Counted from the first letter of the stretch, positions 12,373-25,078 are shown. The stretch: 64,000 nt of DNA from Caprella mutica (GCA_947561585.1 CANNZV010000917.1:106976-170975), one strand, 5' to 3'. Translations and numbers: made by a program. Notes: a model not told the origin generated them from the letters alone.

Positions 12373-13045
12373 CTGGTGTGTAGAATGATAGATAGGGAGG
12401 TGAAGAGGTCGGGGTGCACATCAGCCACAATTTCCTAACGAAAAATGTTTTTTCTAATGAACATTGACTGAAAATTGAAACAAATTTAAGTTGTGATGAT
12501 AAAAGGAGCAAGTACATTATATGTTCATTGCTCAATTTACATGATTATTATTACACGTTACATTGATTTTATAAACTATGGAGAAAAAACATTGAGGGTA
12601 CAGTTATACTGTGTGAAATGGTCACATCTCACAATATAATATTACGATAATTCCACAGTAACTGCTTTCAAGAAATCAAATATATCAAAGTTCTAGATGG
12701 AGACATTCGTGATGTTCAACTTACCAATCGTTTAATGGATAGTTTTTCTTGTTAGGAATATATTCATGTTAGGTATATTCATGTTTTTAAACAATTCATG
12801 ATCACCCATTTTTGTAATAAAAGTTCTGACTAGTTAAAATAGCTATATTTTAGTTTCACTTAATATTTGAGATTTGTAACATTTAACAGCGGTCATTATG
12901 TGAATGTGACATTTTTTCCAAATAATTAGAACTCAAAATAACACTGTAATAAAAGGTAGTGATTTATGTGTAAACAAACTAGTAAAAATAGGCCATCGTA
13001 TTGAACTTAGTTTGAAACAGTTAAATTAGTTCGAAACAGACACAA

Positions 13046-13058
13046 CAGATGGCGCTAG
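13046..13058 (+). promoter_or_regulatory. CTCF-core-like motif
   Basis: The sequence CAGATGGCGCTAG resembles the bilaterian CTCF core (AG-G/A-K-GGCGC-T/A). A second partial match, CATGGCGCTAAC, is at about 51099-51110. Single motif matches are weak evidence and occupancy is unknown. Confidence 0.25.
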
Positions 13059-13950
13059 ATTCGTGAACTGTCGAACACAGGAAAACAGTTTCTTAAAGCA
13101 TTTGGTATAACCCATTTTGACAATAAATACAAGTATGAAGAATTATGAATAAGAGTAATTATATCCCAACTATTAAAATGGAGTCACACGCTAACCAAAT
13201 ATTATGTATTTAGATATATAGTTGGCGTTAACATCTATTGACTGTAGATCTTATCAGCCCTGCAATAGAGTCAAACAGTTAATTATTTTATTCTTAAAAC
13301 GCGTTTCGAAAGTAATCAAAATGATTAATATTTTATTAATATTCCATATTCAATTTATACACTTTTAATTATTATTAATATTAATTTTCCTGGACTGGCC
13401 TTTATTCCCTCTACATAAGAACATTATCTCTCCTTTCTAAGTTTTTGTCCATAGATTAGTAATTACTAATATTATCACTATTCAATTACAGTATATTGAG
13501 TTATATCTTCAGTAGTAATTATTGACCTTCATTCACAATGTTCAATCACAATTCACTCCGTTGCAGACGTATAACCTGTCCGTTAAACACAGTTCTGTCG
13601 TCGTGTGATTAGCTGTCATTCAAAGTACTGTTATTACGTTTCCAGGCTTTAGTTTTAACTATACCAAGTCAACTATACGCACAATTAACTGTGTTTGTGA
13701 CCTCGTGTTAAAGGAATAAAATGATTGGAAATGAATAGAGTGGTTGTCAATGGTACCAAGTAATTGCAAGAAAAAACTCTCATACAATTCAAATAGTAAA
13801 TTTAAAATTAAATGTGAAAATATTTTAACATTGAATGATGTGATGTTTTAATGATGTCACAAAATTTATCCCATTAATTACTTCATGGAAAAAATTATTG
13901 GTTATTTTGAAGTCAGTGTCTTTCCTGTTAGGGGTTTCTTAGTTATCTTC

Positions 13951-14292
13951 TAGGTGGGTGTCTCTCCCACCTTCAAGGTAGGTCTTTCCCGTAAGGTAGG
14001 TCTTTCTCTCATAGTAGGTTTTTCTCTCATGGCAGGTCTTTCTCTCAAGGTAAGTCTTTCTCTCATAGTATGTATCTCTCTCAAGGTAGGCCTTTTTGTA
14101 ATGGTAAGTTTTTCTCTCACAGTATGTCTTTTTGTAATGGTAAGTCTTTCTCTCATAGTATGTCTTTCTCTCAAGGTAGGTCTTTTTGTAATGGTAGTAG
14201 GTCTTTCTAGTCAAGGTAGTTCTTCTTATCAAGGTAGGTCTCTCTCTCAAGGTAGTTCTTTTTCTCATGGTAGGTCTTTTTCTCAAAGTAGG
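13951..14292. repeat. 18-bp minisatellite, about 19 copies
   Basis: The unit is AAGGTAGGTCTTTCTCTC, with variants ATGGTAAGTTTTTCTCTC and TTTTTGTAATGGTAAG. It is considerably diverged. Three overlapping stop-free frames on both strands (six-residue repeats rich in R, E, T, K) exist only because 18 is a multiple of three and the unit lacks stop words in those frames. Confidence 0.95.
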
Positions 14293-15880
14293 TGTCCATG
14301 TATCGCGTGAGGTGTAAGTGCTAATTTAGCATTGTGTTCCGAAGAAAGTGTCACAAGAGGCCAAACTTCAGAAAATCATGGTTTTCGATTACATGTTTGA
14401 GGCTAAAGTCACATTAAGAAATATAATCCATGCAATGTGAAGCCCATAATCAACGAAGTTAGCTTCTTAGGTCTATAACTGCTTTACAATGGCCAAATAC
14501 AAAGAAAATAAAACAATTATTCTCTTTCGTCAAATAATATTAAAAGAAATTCGAAACTTTAACCATTCATAACAATCATGAAATCAACTTTGCTGAAATT
14601 ACAATATTTTAATATTTAATATTTCTTCAATAAGTTTGATACCTTTAGTATTATAAAATGAATTATTCTTTAAGCTAAACAATATATATTTATATATAAT
14701 GACCGGTGTACTAGCAAACCTTTACGTTTCGGTTAATTGTGTAAAAGTCGCTTAGTGGAATAATACAAATATCATTTAGATGAAAATAGCACGTATTATT
14801 ATTTGATCACAATTTAATATTTGTGAGTAAATAGAAATAGGTAATATTAACTGTTATTATGGGGAAAATATAGGTAGAAAGATCATATTTTATTAAATGA
14901 ATATTTAATGACGGCCATAAGAAATGAGTGAATGTTCTTAATCTAGTAATAATGCCCTAGAAATTGGCAAAATTATTATTGAAATCAATACGTCTCCTTT
15001 GATAATATGATACCGAGACACCTTTCAATAATCAATTCTTAACGCATGTTTATTTGAATAAAGTGTGCATTTATATAGAGTTTATTATATAAGTTATATT
15101 TTAGAAAATGTTATATACAAAGTGGAAAGGGTACACTAAATTACTAGCTAATACCTTCCGTGATGTGATCACAATATCAATAAAATTTAGTGAGAAAAAT
15201 AAGTATGAAGAGGTATATATTTTATATTATTTATTGCTTGAATATTATTCACAAAATGAGCCTTTAAGCATATTTCTCACTATATTAATATTTTCTTCAG
15301 AGCATCTAGTTTGGCAATGTCTAGATTCACTGTCTGCAGAATAACACAATGAGGTTACGGGTCGATTGTCTCCCTACAAACGGCCTAAAAATCGATATAA
15401 AAAGACTGATGCAATCAATCATCTGCCGTAAAACACGGAGAAAAAATACTTAGTTTGGCTAAGAGAATCCGAGTCTATTGCCTCTGTCAAGAAACTCTAA
15501 GTAATCACTGGATATTTTTCTCCAAAATCAAATTTCAGATATTGATATTCAACCCCTAAAAAATATATTATCGTTTAAAAATTAGATGATTTTTTTATAT
15601 TAAAGAGGATATTCTGGTAATTAATATTTATAATATATTTTTGATTCAAAGAAATATACTTTTTTTATTTTGGTGTGAATGAGAATTGACATTAATCCAC
15701 TGAGTATAGCAAGAACATACCCATATGAGTAACCTGCTATAGTTAAAGAACTATATTTCCTAAATAAGAAAAAAATAATTCAGAATTAAACCCTGAAGAA
15801 ACTTCAACTTAAATGTTACTTAAAGGAATTAAATATGAATTAAACTTATATGAAACCTAAATTAATAACGAAACGCAAAC
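14293..15880. other. Unique AT-rich non-coding sequence
   Basis: No gene is recognised. A 78-codon plus frame at 15108-15344 has no familiar domain and its composition matches the AT-rich background. Confidence 0.6.
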
Positions 15881-16560
15881 TTAAATGAGATTATATAACT
15901 TAAAATAAGATTATATAACTTATAATAAGATTATATAACTTATAATAAGATTTAAAACTTATAATAATATTTTAAAACTTACAATGAGAATTTAAAACTT
16001 GCAATGAGAATTTAAAACTTGCAATGAGACTTTAAAACTTGCAATGAGACTTTAAAACTTGCAATGAGACTTTAAAACTTGCAATGAGACTTTAAAACTT
16101 ACAATGAGAATTTAAAACTTGCAATGAGACTTTAAAACTTGCAATGAGACTTTAAAACTTGCAATGAGACTTTAAAACTTGCAATGAGAATTTAAAACTT
16201 GCAATGAGAATTTAAAACTTGCAATGAGACTTTAAAACTTACAATGAGAATTTAAAACTTGCAATGAGACTTTAAAACTTGCAATGAGACTTTAAAACTT
16301 ACAATGAGAATTTAAAACTTGCAATGAGACTTTAAAACTTGCAATGAGACTTTAAAACTTACAATGAGAATTTAAAACTTGCAATGAGAATTTAAAACTT
16401 ACAATGAGAATTTAAAACTTAAAATGAGAATTTAAAACTTGCAATGAGACTTTAAAACTTATAATGAGACTTTAAAACTTATAATGAGACTTTAAAACTT
16501 ATAATGAAACTTTAAAACTTATAATGAGACTTTAAAACTTGCAATGAGACTTTAAAACTT
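15881..16560. repeat. 20-bp minisatellite, about 34 copies
   Basis: The unit is GCAATGAGACTTTAAAACTT, with ACAATGAGAATTTAAAACTT as a common variant. The left edge is degenerate (AAGATTATATAACTTATAAT). It abuts directly, without spacer, the 17-bp array starting at 16561. The 17-bp unit equals the ACAATGAGAA variant minus three bases. Confidence 0.97.
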
Positions 16561-18450
16561 ACGAGAATTTAAAACTTACGAGAATTTAAAAACTTACGAG
16601 AATTTATAATTTACGAGAATTTAAAACTTACGAGAATTTAAAACTTACGAGAATTTAAAACTTACGAGAATTTAAAACTTACGAGAATTTAAAAACTTAC
16701 GAGAATTTAAAACTAACGAGAATTTAAAACTTACGAGAATTTAAAAACTTTCGAGAATTTAAAACTTACGAGAATCTAAAAACTTACGAGAATTTAAAAC
16801 TTACGAGAATTTAAAAACTTACGAGAATTTGAAACTTACGAGAATTTAAAACTTACGAGAATTTAAAAACTTACGAGAATTTATAATTTACGAGAATTTA
16901 AAACTTACGAGAATTTAAAACTTACGAGAATTTAAAACTTACGAGAATTTAAAACTTACGAGAATTTAAAACTTACGAGAATTTAAAACTTACGAGAATT
17001 TAAAACTTACGAGAATTTAAAACTTACGAGAATTTAAAACTTACGAGAATTTAAAAACTTACGAGAATTTAAAACTTACGAGAATTTAAAATTTACGAGA
17101 ATTTAAAAACTTACGAGAATTTAAAACTTACGAGAATTTAAAACTTACGAGAATTTAAAACTTACGAGAATTTAAAACTTACGAGAATTTAAAACTTACG
17201 AGAATTTAAAAACTTAAGAGAATTTATAATTTACGAGAATTTAAAACTTACGAGAATTTAAAAACTTACGAGAATTTATAATTTACGAGAATTTAAAACT
17301 TACGAGAATTTAACACTTACGAGAATTTAAAACTTACGAGAATTTAAAACTTACGAGAATTTAAAAACTTACGAGAATTTAAAACTTACGAGAATTTAAA
17401 ACTTACGAGAATTTAAAACTTACGAGAATTTAAAACATACGAGAATTTATAATTCACGAGAATTTAAAACTTACGAGAATTTAAAAACTTACGAGAATTT
17501 ATAATTTACGAGAATTTAAAACTTACGAGAATTTAAAAACTTACGAGAATTTATAATTTACGAGAATTTAAAACTTACGAGAATTTAACACTTACGAGAA
17601 TTGAACACTTACGAGAATTTATAATTTACGAGAATTTAAAACTTACGAGAATTTATAATTTACGAGAATTTAAAACTTACGAGAATTTAAAACTTACGAG
17701 AATTTAACACTTACGAGAATTTAAAACTTACGAGAATTTAAAAACTTACGAGAATTTATAATTTACGAGAATTTAAAATTTACGAGAATTTAAAACTTAC
17801 GAGAATTTAAAACATACGAGAATTTATAATTCACGAGAATTTAAAACTTACGAGAATTTAAAAACTTACGAGAATTTATAATTTACGAGAATTTAAAACT
17901 TACGAGAATTTAAAAACTTACGAGAATTTATAATTTACGAGAATTTAAAACTTACGAGAATTTAACACTTACGAGAATTGAACACTTACGAGAATTTATA
18001 ATTTACGAGAATTTAAAACTTACGAGAATTTATAATTTACGAGAATTTAAAACTTACGAGAATTTAAAACTTACGAGAATTTAACACTTACGAGAATTTA
18101 AAACTTACGAGAATTTAAAAACTTACGAGAATTTATAATTTACGAGAATTTAAAACTTACGAGAATTTAAAAACTTACGAGAATTTATAATTTACGAGAA
18201 TTTAAAAACTTACGAGAATTTATAATTTACGAGAATTTAAAACTTACGAGAATTTAACACTTACGAGAATTTAAAACTTACGAGAATTTAAAAACTTACG
18301 AGAATTTATAATTTACGAGAATTTAAAACTTACGAGAATTTAACACTTACGAGAATTTAAAACTTACGAGAATTTAAAAACTTACGAGAATTTATAATTT
18401 ACGAGAATTTAAAATTTACGAGAATTTAACACTTACGAGAATTTAAAATT
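16561..18450. repeat. 17/18-bp minisatellite, about 110 copies, with 377-bp higher-order block
   Basis: Units are ACGAGAATTTAAAACTT (17 bp) and an 18-bp form with one more A, plus ACGAGAATTTATAATTT and ACGAGAATTTAACACTT variants. Rare markers recur at a fixed offset: AACATACGAG at 17434 and 17811, and TTGAACAC at 17601 and 17978, both 377 bp apart. This shows a duplicated block. At the right edge (18451-18490) the sequence returns to a degenerate 20-bp-type unit (TATGAGACTATAAAAACT), so the 17-bp array sits inside an older 20-bp array. Confidence 0.97.
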
Positions 18451-18714
18451 TATGAGACTATAAAAACTCACATTGCGACTTTAAAATTTAGATTAGACAT
18501 ATACAGTTAAAAATGTCATGGAAAAAATGTACATTTAATTGCCAGGGATGATATACGCTGGGCTCATTCGTTCGCCACTACTAAGGAAAAACCTGTTGGT
18601 TTAATTTTATAGGCAAGAAATAAAACAAACTACTAAAAAGCTTTAAATTAATGGAGACAAAAATGTAAGAAAATAGAAAACATAAATCATTCATAATTGA
18701 CAGGTAGGTATAGT

Positions 18715-19706
18715 CCCATGCAGTAAATAGTGCATATCTTCCCCATGCAGTAAATAGTGCATATCTTCCCCACGCAGTAAGTAGTGCATATCTTCCCCAT
18801 GCAGTAAATAGTGCATATCTTCCCCATGCAGTAAATAGTGCATATCTTCCCCACGCAGTAAGTAGTGCATATCTTCCCCATGCAGTAAATAGTGCATATC
18901 TTCCCCACGCAGTAAGTAGTGCATATCTTCCCCATGCAGTAAATAGTGCATATCTTCCCCATGCAGTAAATAGTGCATATCTTCCCCACGCAGTAAGTAG
19001 TGCATATCTTCCCCATGCAGTAAATAGTGCATATCTTCCCCATGCAGTAAATAGTGCATATCTTCCCCATGCAGTAAATAGTGCATATCTTCCCCATGCA
19101 AAAAATAGTGCATATCTTCCCCATGCAGTAAATAGTGCATATCTTCCCCATGCAAAAAATAGTGCATATCTTCCCCATGCAGTAAATAGTGCATATCTTC
19201 CCCACGCAGTAAGTAGTGCATATCTTCCCCATGCAAAAAATAGTGCATATCTTCCCCATGCAGTAAATAGTGCATATCTTCCCCATGCAGTAAATAGTGC
19301 ATATCTTCCCCATGCAGTAAATAGTGCATATCTTCCCCATGCAGTAAATAGTGCATATCTTCCCCATGCAGTAAATAGTGCATATCTTCCCCATGCAGTA
19401 AATAGTGCATATCTTCCCCATGCAGTAAATAGTGCATATCTTCCCCATGCAGTAAATAGTGCATATCTTCCCCATGCAGTAAATAGTGCATATCTTCCCC
19501 ATGCAAAAAATAGTGCATATCTTCCCCATGCAATAAATAGTGCATATCTTCCCCATGCAGTAAATAGTGCATATCTTCCCCATGCAATAAATAGTGCATA
19601 TCTTCCCCATGCAATAAATAGTGCATATCTTCTCCATGCAATAAGTAGTGCATATCTTCCCCATGCAATAAGTAGTGCATATCTTCCCCATGCATTAAAT
19701 AGTGCT
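18715..19706. repeat. 27-bp minisatellite, about 37 copies
   Basis: The unit is ATGCAGTAAATAGTGCATAT followed by CTTCCCC. Variants are ACGCAGTAAGTAG, ATGCAAAAAATAG and ATGCAATAAATAG, the last grouped at the right end. Because 27 is a multiple of three and the minus strand lacks stop words, all three minus frames stay open. The longest is 387 codons (18581-19744) and includes some unique flank. The translated 9-residue repeats (such as YALFTAWGR) match no family I know, so no gene is called. Confidence 0.97.
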
Positions 19707-20069
19707 ATCCTAAAACTTTCAGTCTCTTCTCCTTGTAAAATCAATCAAATTAATGTAACGAGAGTCATTTTGTATCAACAAACAGCCTATATCCACAAAC
19801 TGCATGTAATAAATATTAAGGCAAACAATGAATAATATTGCCCATGGATAAATTAGTTCATTAGATGTTGATAGAAGAAAATAGATTAGGTAAATAGACT
19901 CTTTGACAACTTTAACTTGATGAGAAAACACGGTACCATCTGCTAAAAATTACTCACCATTTGTTTTTGATGGTACGGCAAATTAAGTAGAAAATTGACA
20001 CCATTAGGATATTCCTTCACCTGTAAAGCATGGAAATGATTGCTGTCCTTGCTACATATTAAGGCATTA
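19707..20069. other. Unique spacer between the 27-bp and 21-bp arrays
   Basis: AT-rich unique sequence. Open frames crossing it are tails of frames in the neighbouring arrays. No feature recognised. Confidence 0.6.
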
Positions 20070-20342
20070 GTGCTATCATCAATAGCCAAAGTGCTATCAG
20101 CAATAGCCAAAGTGCTATCAGTAATAGCCAAAGTGCTATCAACAATAGCCAAAGTGCTATCAGCAATAGCCAAAGTGCTATCAGCAATAGCCAAAGTGCT
20201 ATCAGCAATAGCCAAAGTGCTATCAACAATAGCCAAAGTGCTATCAGCAATAGCCAAAGTGCTATCAGCAATAGCCAAAGTGCTATCAGCAATACACAAT
20301 GTGCTATCAGCAATTCCCCATGTACTATCAGCAATAGCAATA
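20070..20342. repeat. 21-bp minisatellite, 13 copies
   Basis: The unit is GTGCTATCAGCAATAGCCAA plus A. The last three copies are diverged (ATACACAATGTGC, TTCCCCATGTAC). Three frames (two minus, one plus) are open through it because 21 is a multiple of three. The resulting 7-residue repeats (for example LLLIALW or IADSTLA) are artefacts. Confidence 0.96.
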
Positions 20343-21320
20343 TGTCTTTGAAGCAAAAAGGTCGCTGCTAATTTCATGCCCGGAGAACAAACTATCAGCC
20401 ATGACAACAATCAGACCATCGCATTTGCTATTCATAATTACGTACACAATCGAAATGTTAATGAATATTAATGTGGTGAGATAATGGCGTGGTAGGCTGG
20501 GATCTTCCCTACTGTCATTTGCAAGACTTTCACCCCATTTCAGGGGCTAATATCAATTGTAATTTGGTTAAATACACACAATAGGCTGCAGAGAGAGACT
20601 GTACTCTCTTTGGTAGGAATAACACAGTGCAATGGTACTGTTTAAGGGAGAGTGACTGTACAGCCTAATGTTTGTTATCTTCCTGAATATAAAGATCTAT
20701 TAAACGCTAGGCCTCTTTTATCGATCCATTTATTCCGTACAGTCACTGCCATACTAGCCATACATACAAATAGGCAGTGAAGACAAAAATTCTATTGTTT
20801 ATCTAGGAATTCATTTTCAGATGCTTTAGAAAATAGCTGATACATCAAAAAATCATAATCCTGAATGCGAATCGAAAGATATAAATGACAGGTACGTGCT
20901 TTCTACAAGTAATCAGAACTATAGTCTAATTTAATAAGATTAATGAAGAATGATTTTAAATCAATAGTACGATTGCAGGGCCAGACTCTAACTAGTGAAA
21001 TTTACACGAGATAAATAATTAATTATCATTAGATAGCTATGTAAATAGTAAACTAATACCAATTTTACGATTAATTTAATGAAAAGAATATCAGTTAGCA
21101 TATTAATGACTGATTATCCTTCACTAATCATTATATATCAATATTATATTCTGTGTTCTCTTCAAAATATTCGAATCCATAACGATGCCATTCAATATTT
21201 TACTCATAATCCACTCTGTACAAGATATTACCATATATTAATAATTATCCTAATTTATTTTCACTTACGAAACTAAAACTCGTAATCATTTTGGAAGTAC
21301 AAATTTTCAGTAACCCAATG
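20343..21320. other. Unique sequence with a dispersed GGTAGGAATA motif block
   Basis: AT-rich, no gene. The part at about 20590-20665 contains GGTAGGAATAACACAGTG and resembles a block at 22042-22110 on the far side of the next array (see findings). Confidence 0.6.
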
Positions 21321-21780
21321 GTAGAATCTCAGCACTCACAGTAGAGTTTCAGCACTCACAGTAGAGTCTCAGCACTCACAGTAGAGTCTCAGCACTCACA
21401 GTAGAGTCTCAGCACTCACAGTAGAGTCTCAGCACTCACAGTAGAGTCTCAGAACTCACAGCAGAGTCTCAGCACTCACACCAGAGTCTCAGCACTCACA
21501 CCAGAGTCTCAGCACTCACAGCAGAGTCTCAGCACTCACACCAGAGTCTCAGCACTCACAGTAGAGTCTCAGCACTCACAGTAGAGTCTCAGCACTCACA
21601 GCAGAGTCTCAGCACTCACACCAGAGTTTCAGCACTCAACCCAGAGTCTCAGCACTCACACCAGAGTCTCAGCACTCACACCAGAGTCTCAGCACTCACA
21701 GTAGAGTCTTAGCACTCACACCAGAGTCTCAGCACTCACACCAGAGTCTCAGCACTCACACGAAAGATTTCAGCACTCGT
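21321..21780. repeat. 20-bp minisatellite, 23 copies
   Basis: The unit is GTAGAGTCTCAGCACTCACA, in strict 20-bp register. The first two positions vary as GT, GC or CC and give three monomer classes. CC-type copies concentrate in the right half. Confidence 0.97.
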
Positions 21781-22908
21781 AGGCCAGGTGATGGGCCTAT
21801 AGCACGTGCACTTCGATTTAGGCATAGGCAGCATGACTAGACATTTTTCGCAGAGAATCAATCTATATCTGCACTCTCATTCATTAAAACATGATAATAA
21901 TGGCCTAAGAAAGACAAAGGAGAGACTAGTGACGATCACTCTTAACCATCTTCATCGTCAAAAGAGCCGCCATTTTAACGTATAAAACTTGCAACAAAGC
22001 GAAAGAGGGAATCTTGCAACCAGGAGGAGTACAGTCACTCACCAGAGTGTCTGCAAACTCTTAGGTAGGAATAGCACAGTGAGGTGAGTGGTTCGGTGGG
22101 GTTGACTGTGCCTTTCATTGCTATCAGGGTGACGGGTTAGAACTCATTTGCAACAATAGGGTTAAGCTCCACCTCTTCCCTCCTTAATTACTACATATAA
22201 ACTAATCAAAATAAATTAATTGACACCAAATTAAAAACTAAAGTATGCATTTTATATTGATTTTTCTTTACGGAAATCAGTAACTTAGAAACAAAGGATC
22301 TTTTTGAGAGTGAATTATAAAATCAATTTTATTCTCCATTGAAATTTTGATAATAGGCGGGGCTTAATTTGAATTGCAGAGGCTTTTGAATGCACTTTGG
22401 CCATCACTGAATGCAGGCTGACAGATTGCTGACAAAATGACTGCCAGCAAATTAACAGATGAGGCACGCTTATTCGTGTGAGTGTCAGAATAACTACCAG
22501 GTATATTATTTTATCCTATTTTAAGATAAAACTGAAATCGAATGAATAATCAACAAAATGTGAATAATATGCATATATACCTATAAAATTAAATATATTT
22601 ATCCATATTTCTTATATGTTTTGAAGCTGTTACAGTTCTAGTTGTTTAAATTAGTTCATAAATTGATTAAAAGTTGTGACATTAGAAATAATAGAGCAAT
22701 ATTAAACATAAAATAATTTCCATTATTGGTATTTAGTGTAAAATAATTTCCTTCTTAAATATGTGATATATTTTTAAATAGGGTTGTCTATTGTTACAAA
22801 TATTTGAATTACTTAGGAAATTAGTTATCAACTATTTCATCATCTGTACTAGATACATTGAAAAAATTTCCATTATAAAAAGTCCACACATTTCACAGGC
22901 TCTCAAAT
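21781..22908. other. Unique sequence with higher-complexity patches
   Basis: No gene is recognised. The patch at about 21780-22170 is less AT-rich and holds the second copy of the GGTAGGAATA block. The patch at 22360-22500 (TTGAATGCAC, GACAGATTGCTGAC, GCAAATTAACAG) has the look of a conserved non-coding element, but conservation cannot be judged here. Confidence 0.5.
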
Positions 22909-24940
22909 CAATATACTGTAATGTTACAGAGTGATGTAGTACAGACAATATACTGTAATGTTACATAGTGATGTAGTACAGTCAATACACTGTAATGTTA
23001 CATAGTGATGTAGTACAGACAATATACTGTAATGTTACATAGTGATGTAGTACAGTCAATACACTGTAATGTTACATAGTGATGTAGTACAGTCAATACA
23101 CTGTAATGTTACATAGTGATGTAGTACAGTCAATACACTGTAATGTTACATAGTGATGTAGTACAGTCAATACACTGTAATGTTCCATTGTGATGTACTA
23201 CGGTCAATAAACTGTAATGTTACATAGTGATGTAGTACAGTCAATATACTGTAATGTTCCATTGTGATGTACTACGGTCAATAAACTGTAATGTTACATA
23301 GTGATGTAGTACAGTCAATACACTGTAATGTTACATAGTGATGTACTACAGTCAATATACGAAAATGTTACATAGTGATGTAGTACAGTCAATACACTGT
23401 AATGTTACAAAGTGATGTAGTACAGTCAATATACTGTAATGTTACATAGTGATGTAGTACAGTCATTATACTGTAATGTTCCATTGTGATGTACTACGGT
23501 CAATAAACTGTAATGTTACATAGTGATGTAGTACAGTCAATACACTGTAATGTTACATAGTGATGTAGTACAGTCAATATACTGTAATGTTACATAGTGA
23601 TGTAGTACAGTCAATATACTGTAATGTTACAAAGTGATGTAGTACAGTCAATATACTGTAATGTTACATAGTGATGTAGTACAGTCAATACACTGTAATG
23701 TTACATAGTGATGTAGTACAGTCAATACACTGTAATGTTACATAGTGATGTAGTACAGTCAATATACTGTAATGTTCCATTGTGATGTACTACGGTCAAT
23801 AAACTGTAATGTTACATAGTGATGTAGTACAGTCAATATACTGTAATGTTACAAAGTGATGTAGTACAGTCAATATACTGTAATGTTACATAGTGATGTA
23901 GTACAGTCAATATACTGTAATGTTACAAAGTGATGTAGTACAGTCAATATACTGTAATGTTACATAGTGATGTAGTACAGTCAATACACTGTAATGTTAC
24001 AAAGTGATGTAGTACAGTCAATATACTGTAATGTTACATAGTGATGTAGTACAGTCAATATACTGTAATGTTCCATTGTGATGTACTACGGTCAATAAAC
24101 TGTAATGTTACATAGTGATGTAGTACAGTCAATACACTGTAATGTTACAAAGTGATGTAGTACAGTCAATATACTGTAATGTTACATAGTGATGTAGTAC
24201 AGTCAATATACTGTAATGTTCCATTGTGATGTACTACGGTCAATAAACTGTAATGTTACATAGTGATGTAGTACAGTCAATACACTGTAATGTTACAAAG
24301 TGATGTAGTACAGTCAATATACTGTAATGTTACATAGTGATGTAGTACAGTCAATATACTGTAATGTTCCATTGTGATGTACTACAGTCAATACACTGTA
24401 ATGTTACATAGTGATGTAGTACAGTCAATACACTGTAATGTTACAAAGTGATGTAGTACAGTCAATATACTGTAATGTTACATAGTGATGTAGTACAGTC
24501 AATATACTGTAATGTTCCATTGTGATGTACTACGGTCAATAAACTGTAATGTTACATAGTGATGTAGTACAGTCAATACACTGTAATGTTACAAAGTGAT
24601 GTAGTACAGTCAATATACTGTAATGTTACATAGTGATGTAGTACAGTCAATATACTGTAATGTTCCATTGTGATGTACTACGGTCAATAAACTGTAATGT
24701 TACACAGTGATGTAGTACAGTCAATACACTGTAATGTTACATAGTGATGTAGTACAGTCAATACACTGTAATGTTACATAGTGATGTAGTACAGTCAATA
24801 TACTGTAATGTTCCATTGTGATGTACTACGGTCAATAAACTGTAATGTTACATAGTGATATAGTACAGTCAATACACTGTAATATTACATAGTGATGTAG
24901 TACAGTCAATACACTGTAATGTTACATTGTGATGTACAGT
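22909..24940. repeat. 37-bp minisatellite, 55 copies, with 148-bp tetramer
   Basis: The unit starts AATATACTGTAATGTTACAT and continues AGTGATGTAGTACAGTC. A distinctive monomer (GTTCCATTGTGATGTAC, TACGGTCAATAAAC) occurs at 23182, 23256, 23478, 23774, 24070, 24218, 24366, 24514, 24662 and 24810. From 24070 on, the spacing is exactly 148 bp (four monomers), and from 23478 to 24070 it is 296 bp. This is satellite-like higher-order organisation. Confidence 0.97.
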
Positions 24941-25066
24941 CGTTCTCATGTAAGTCCTGGTGACGACTGTAACTAATTTGCGAAGGAGCCAAATGAAATC
25001 AATCGAAGCAAACATTATTAATTTGACGAATGCTGTCGCTGATAAGGATTAATGACAAGACAGTTG

Positions 25067-25078
25067 TGCGCATGCGCA
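25067..25078. promoter_or_regulatory. NRF1-type palindromic site
   Basis: TGCGCATGCGCA is a perfect match to the palindromic NRF1 consensus (YGCGCAYGCGCR), unusual in this AT-rich context. About 20 bases on, a purine-rich stretch leads to ATGGTGAGA (about 25101), which could be a start codon followed at once by a splice donor. NRF1 sites are typical of TATA-less promoters. A promoter here is an inference; no downstream exon is recognised. Confidence 0.3.

Larger units (their letters stand above)
11471..13950. other. Unique AT-rich non-coding sequence
   Basis: AT-rich with no recognisable gene. It contains a pyrimidine tract (12299-12372) and a CTCF-like motif (about 13046-13058), both listed separately. 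Sequence around 13020-13090 has several GTTCGAA/CGAAAC words of no known meaning. Confidence 0.6.

Noticed and set aside
13939..14310. Three overlapping frames of 74-118 codons with RERPT-like repeats
   Set aside because: Product of the 18-bp minisatellite being open on both strands.
19943..20410. 155-codon minus frame and overlapping frames on both strands
   Set aside because: The 21-bp period keeps several frames open; unique ends show no known domain.
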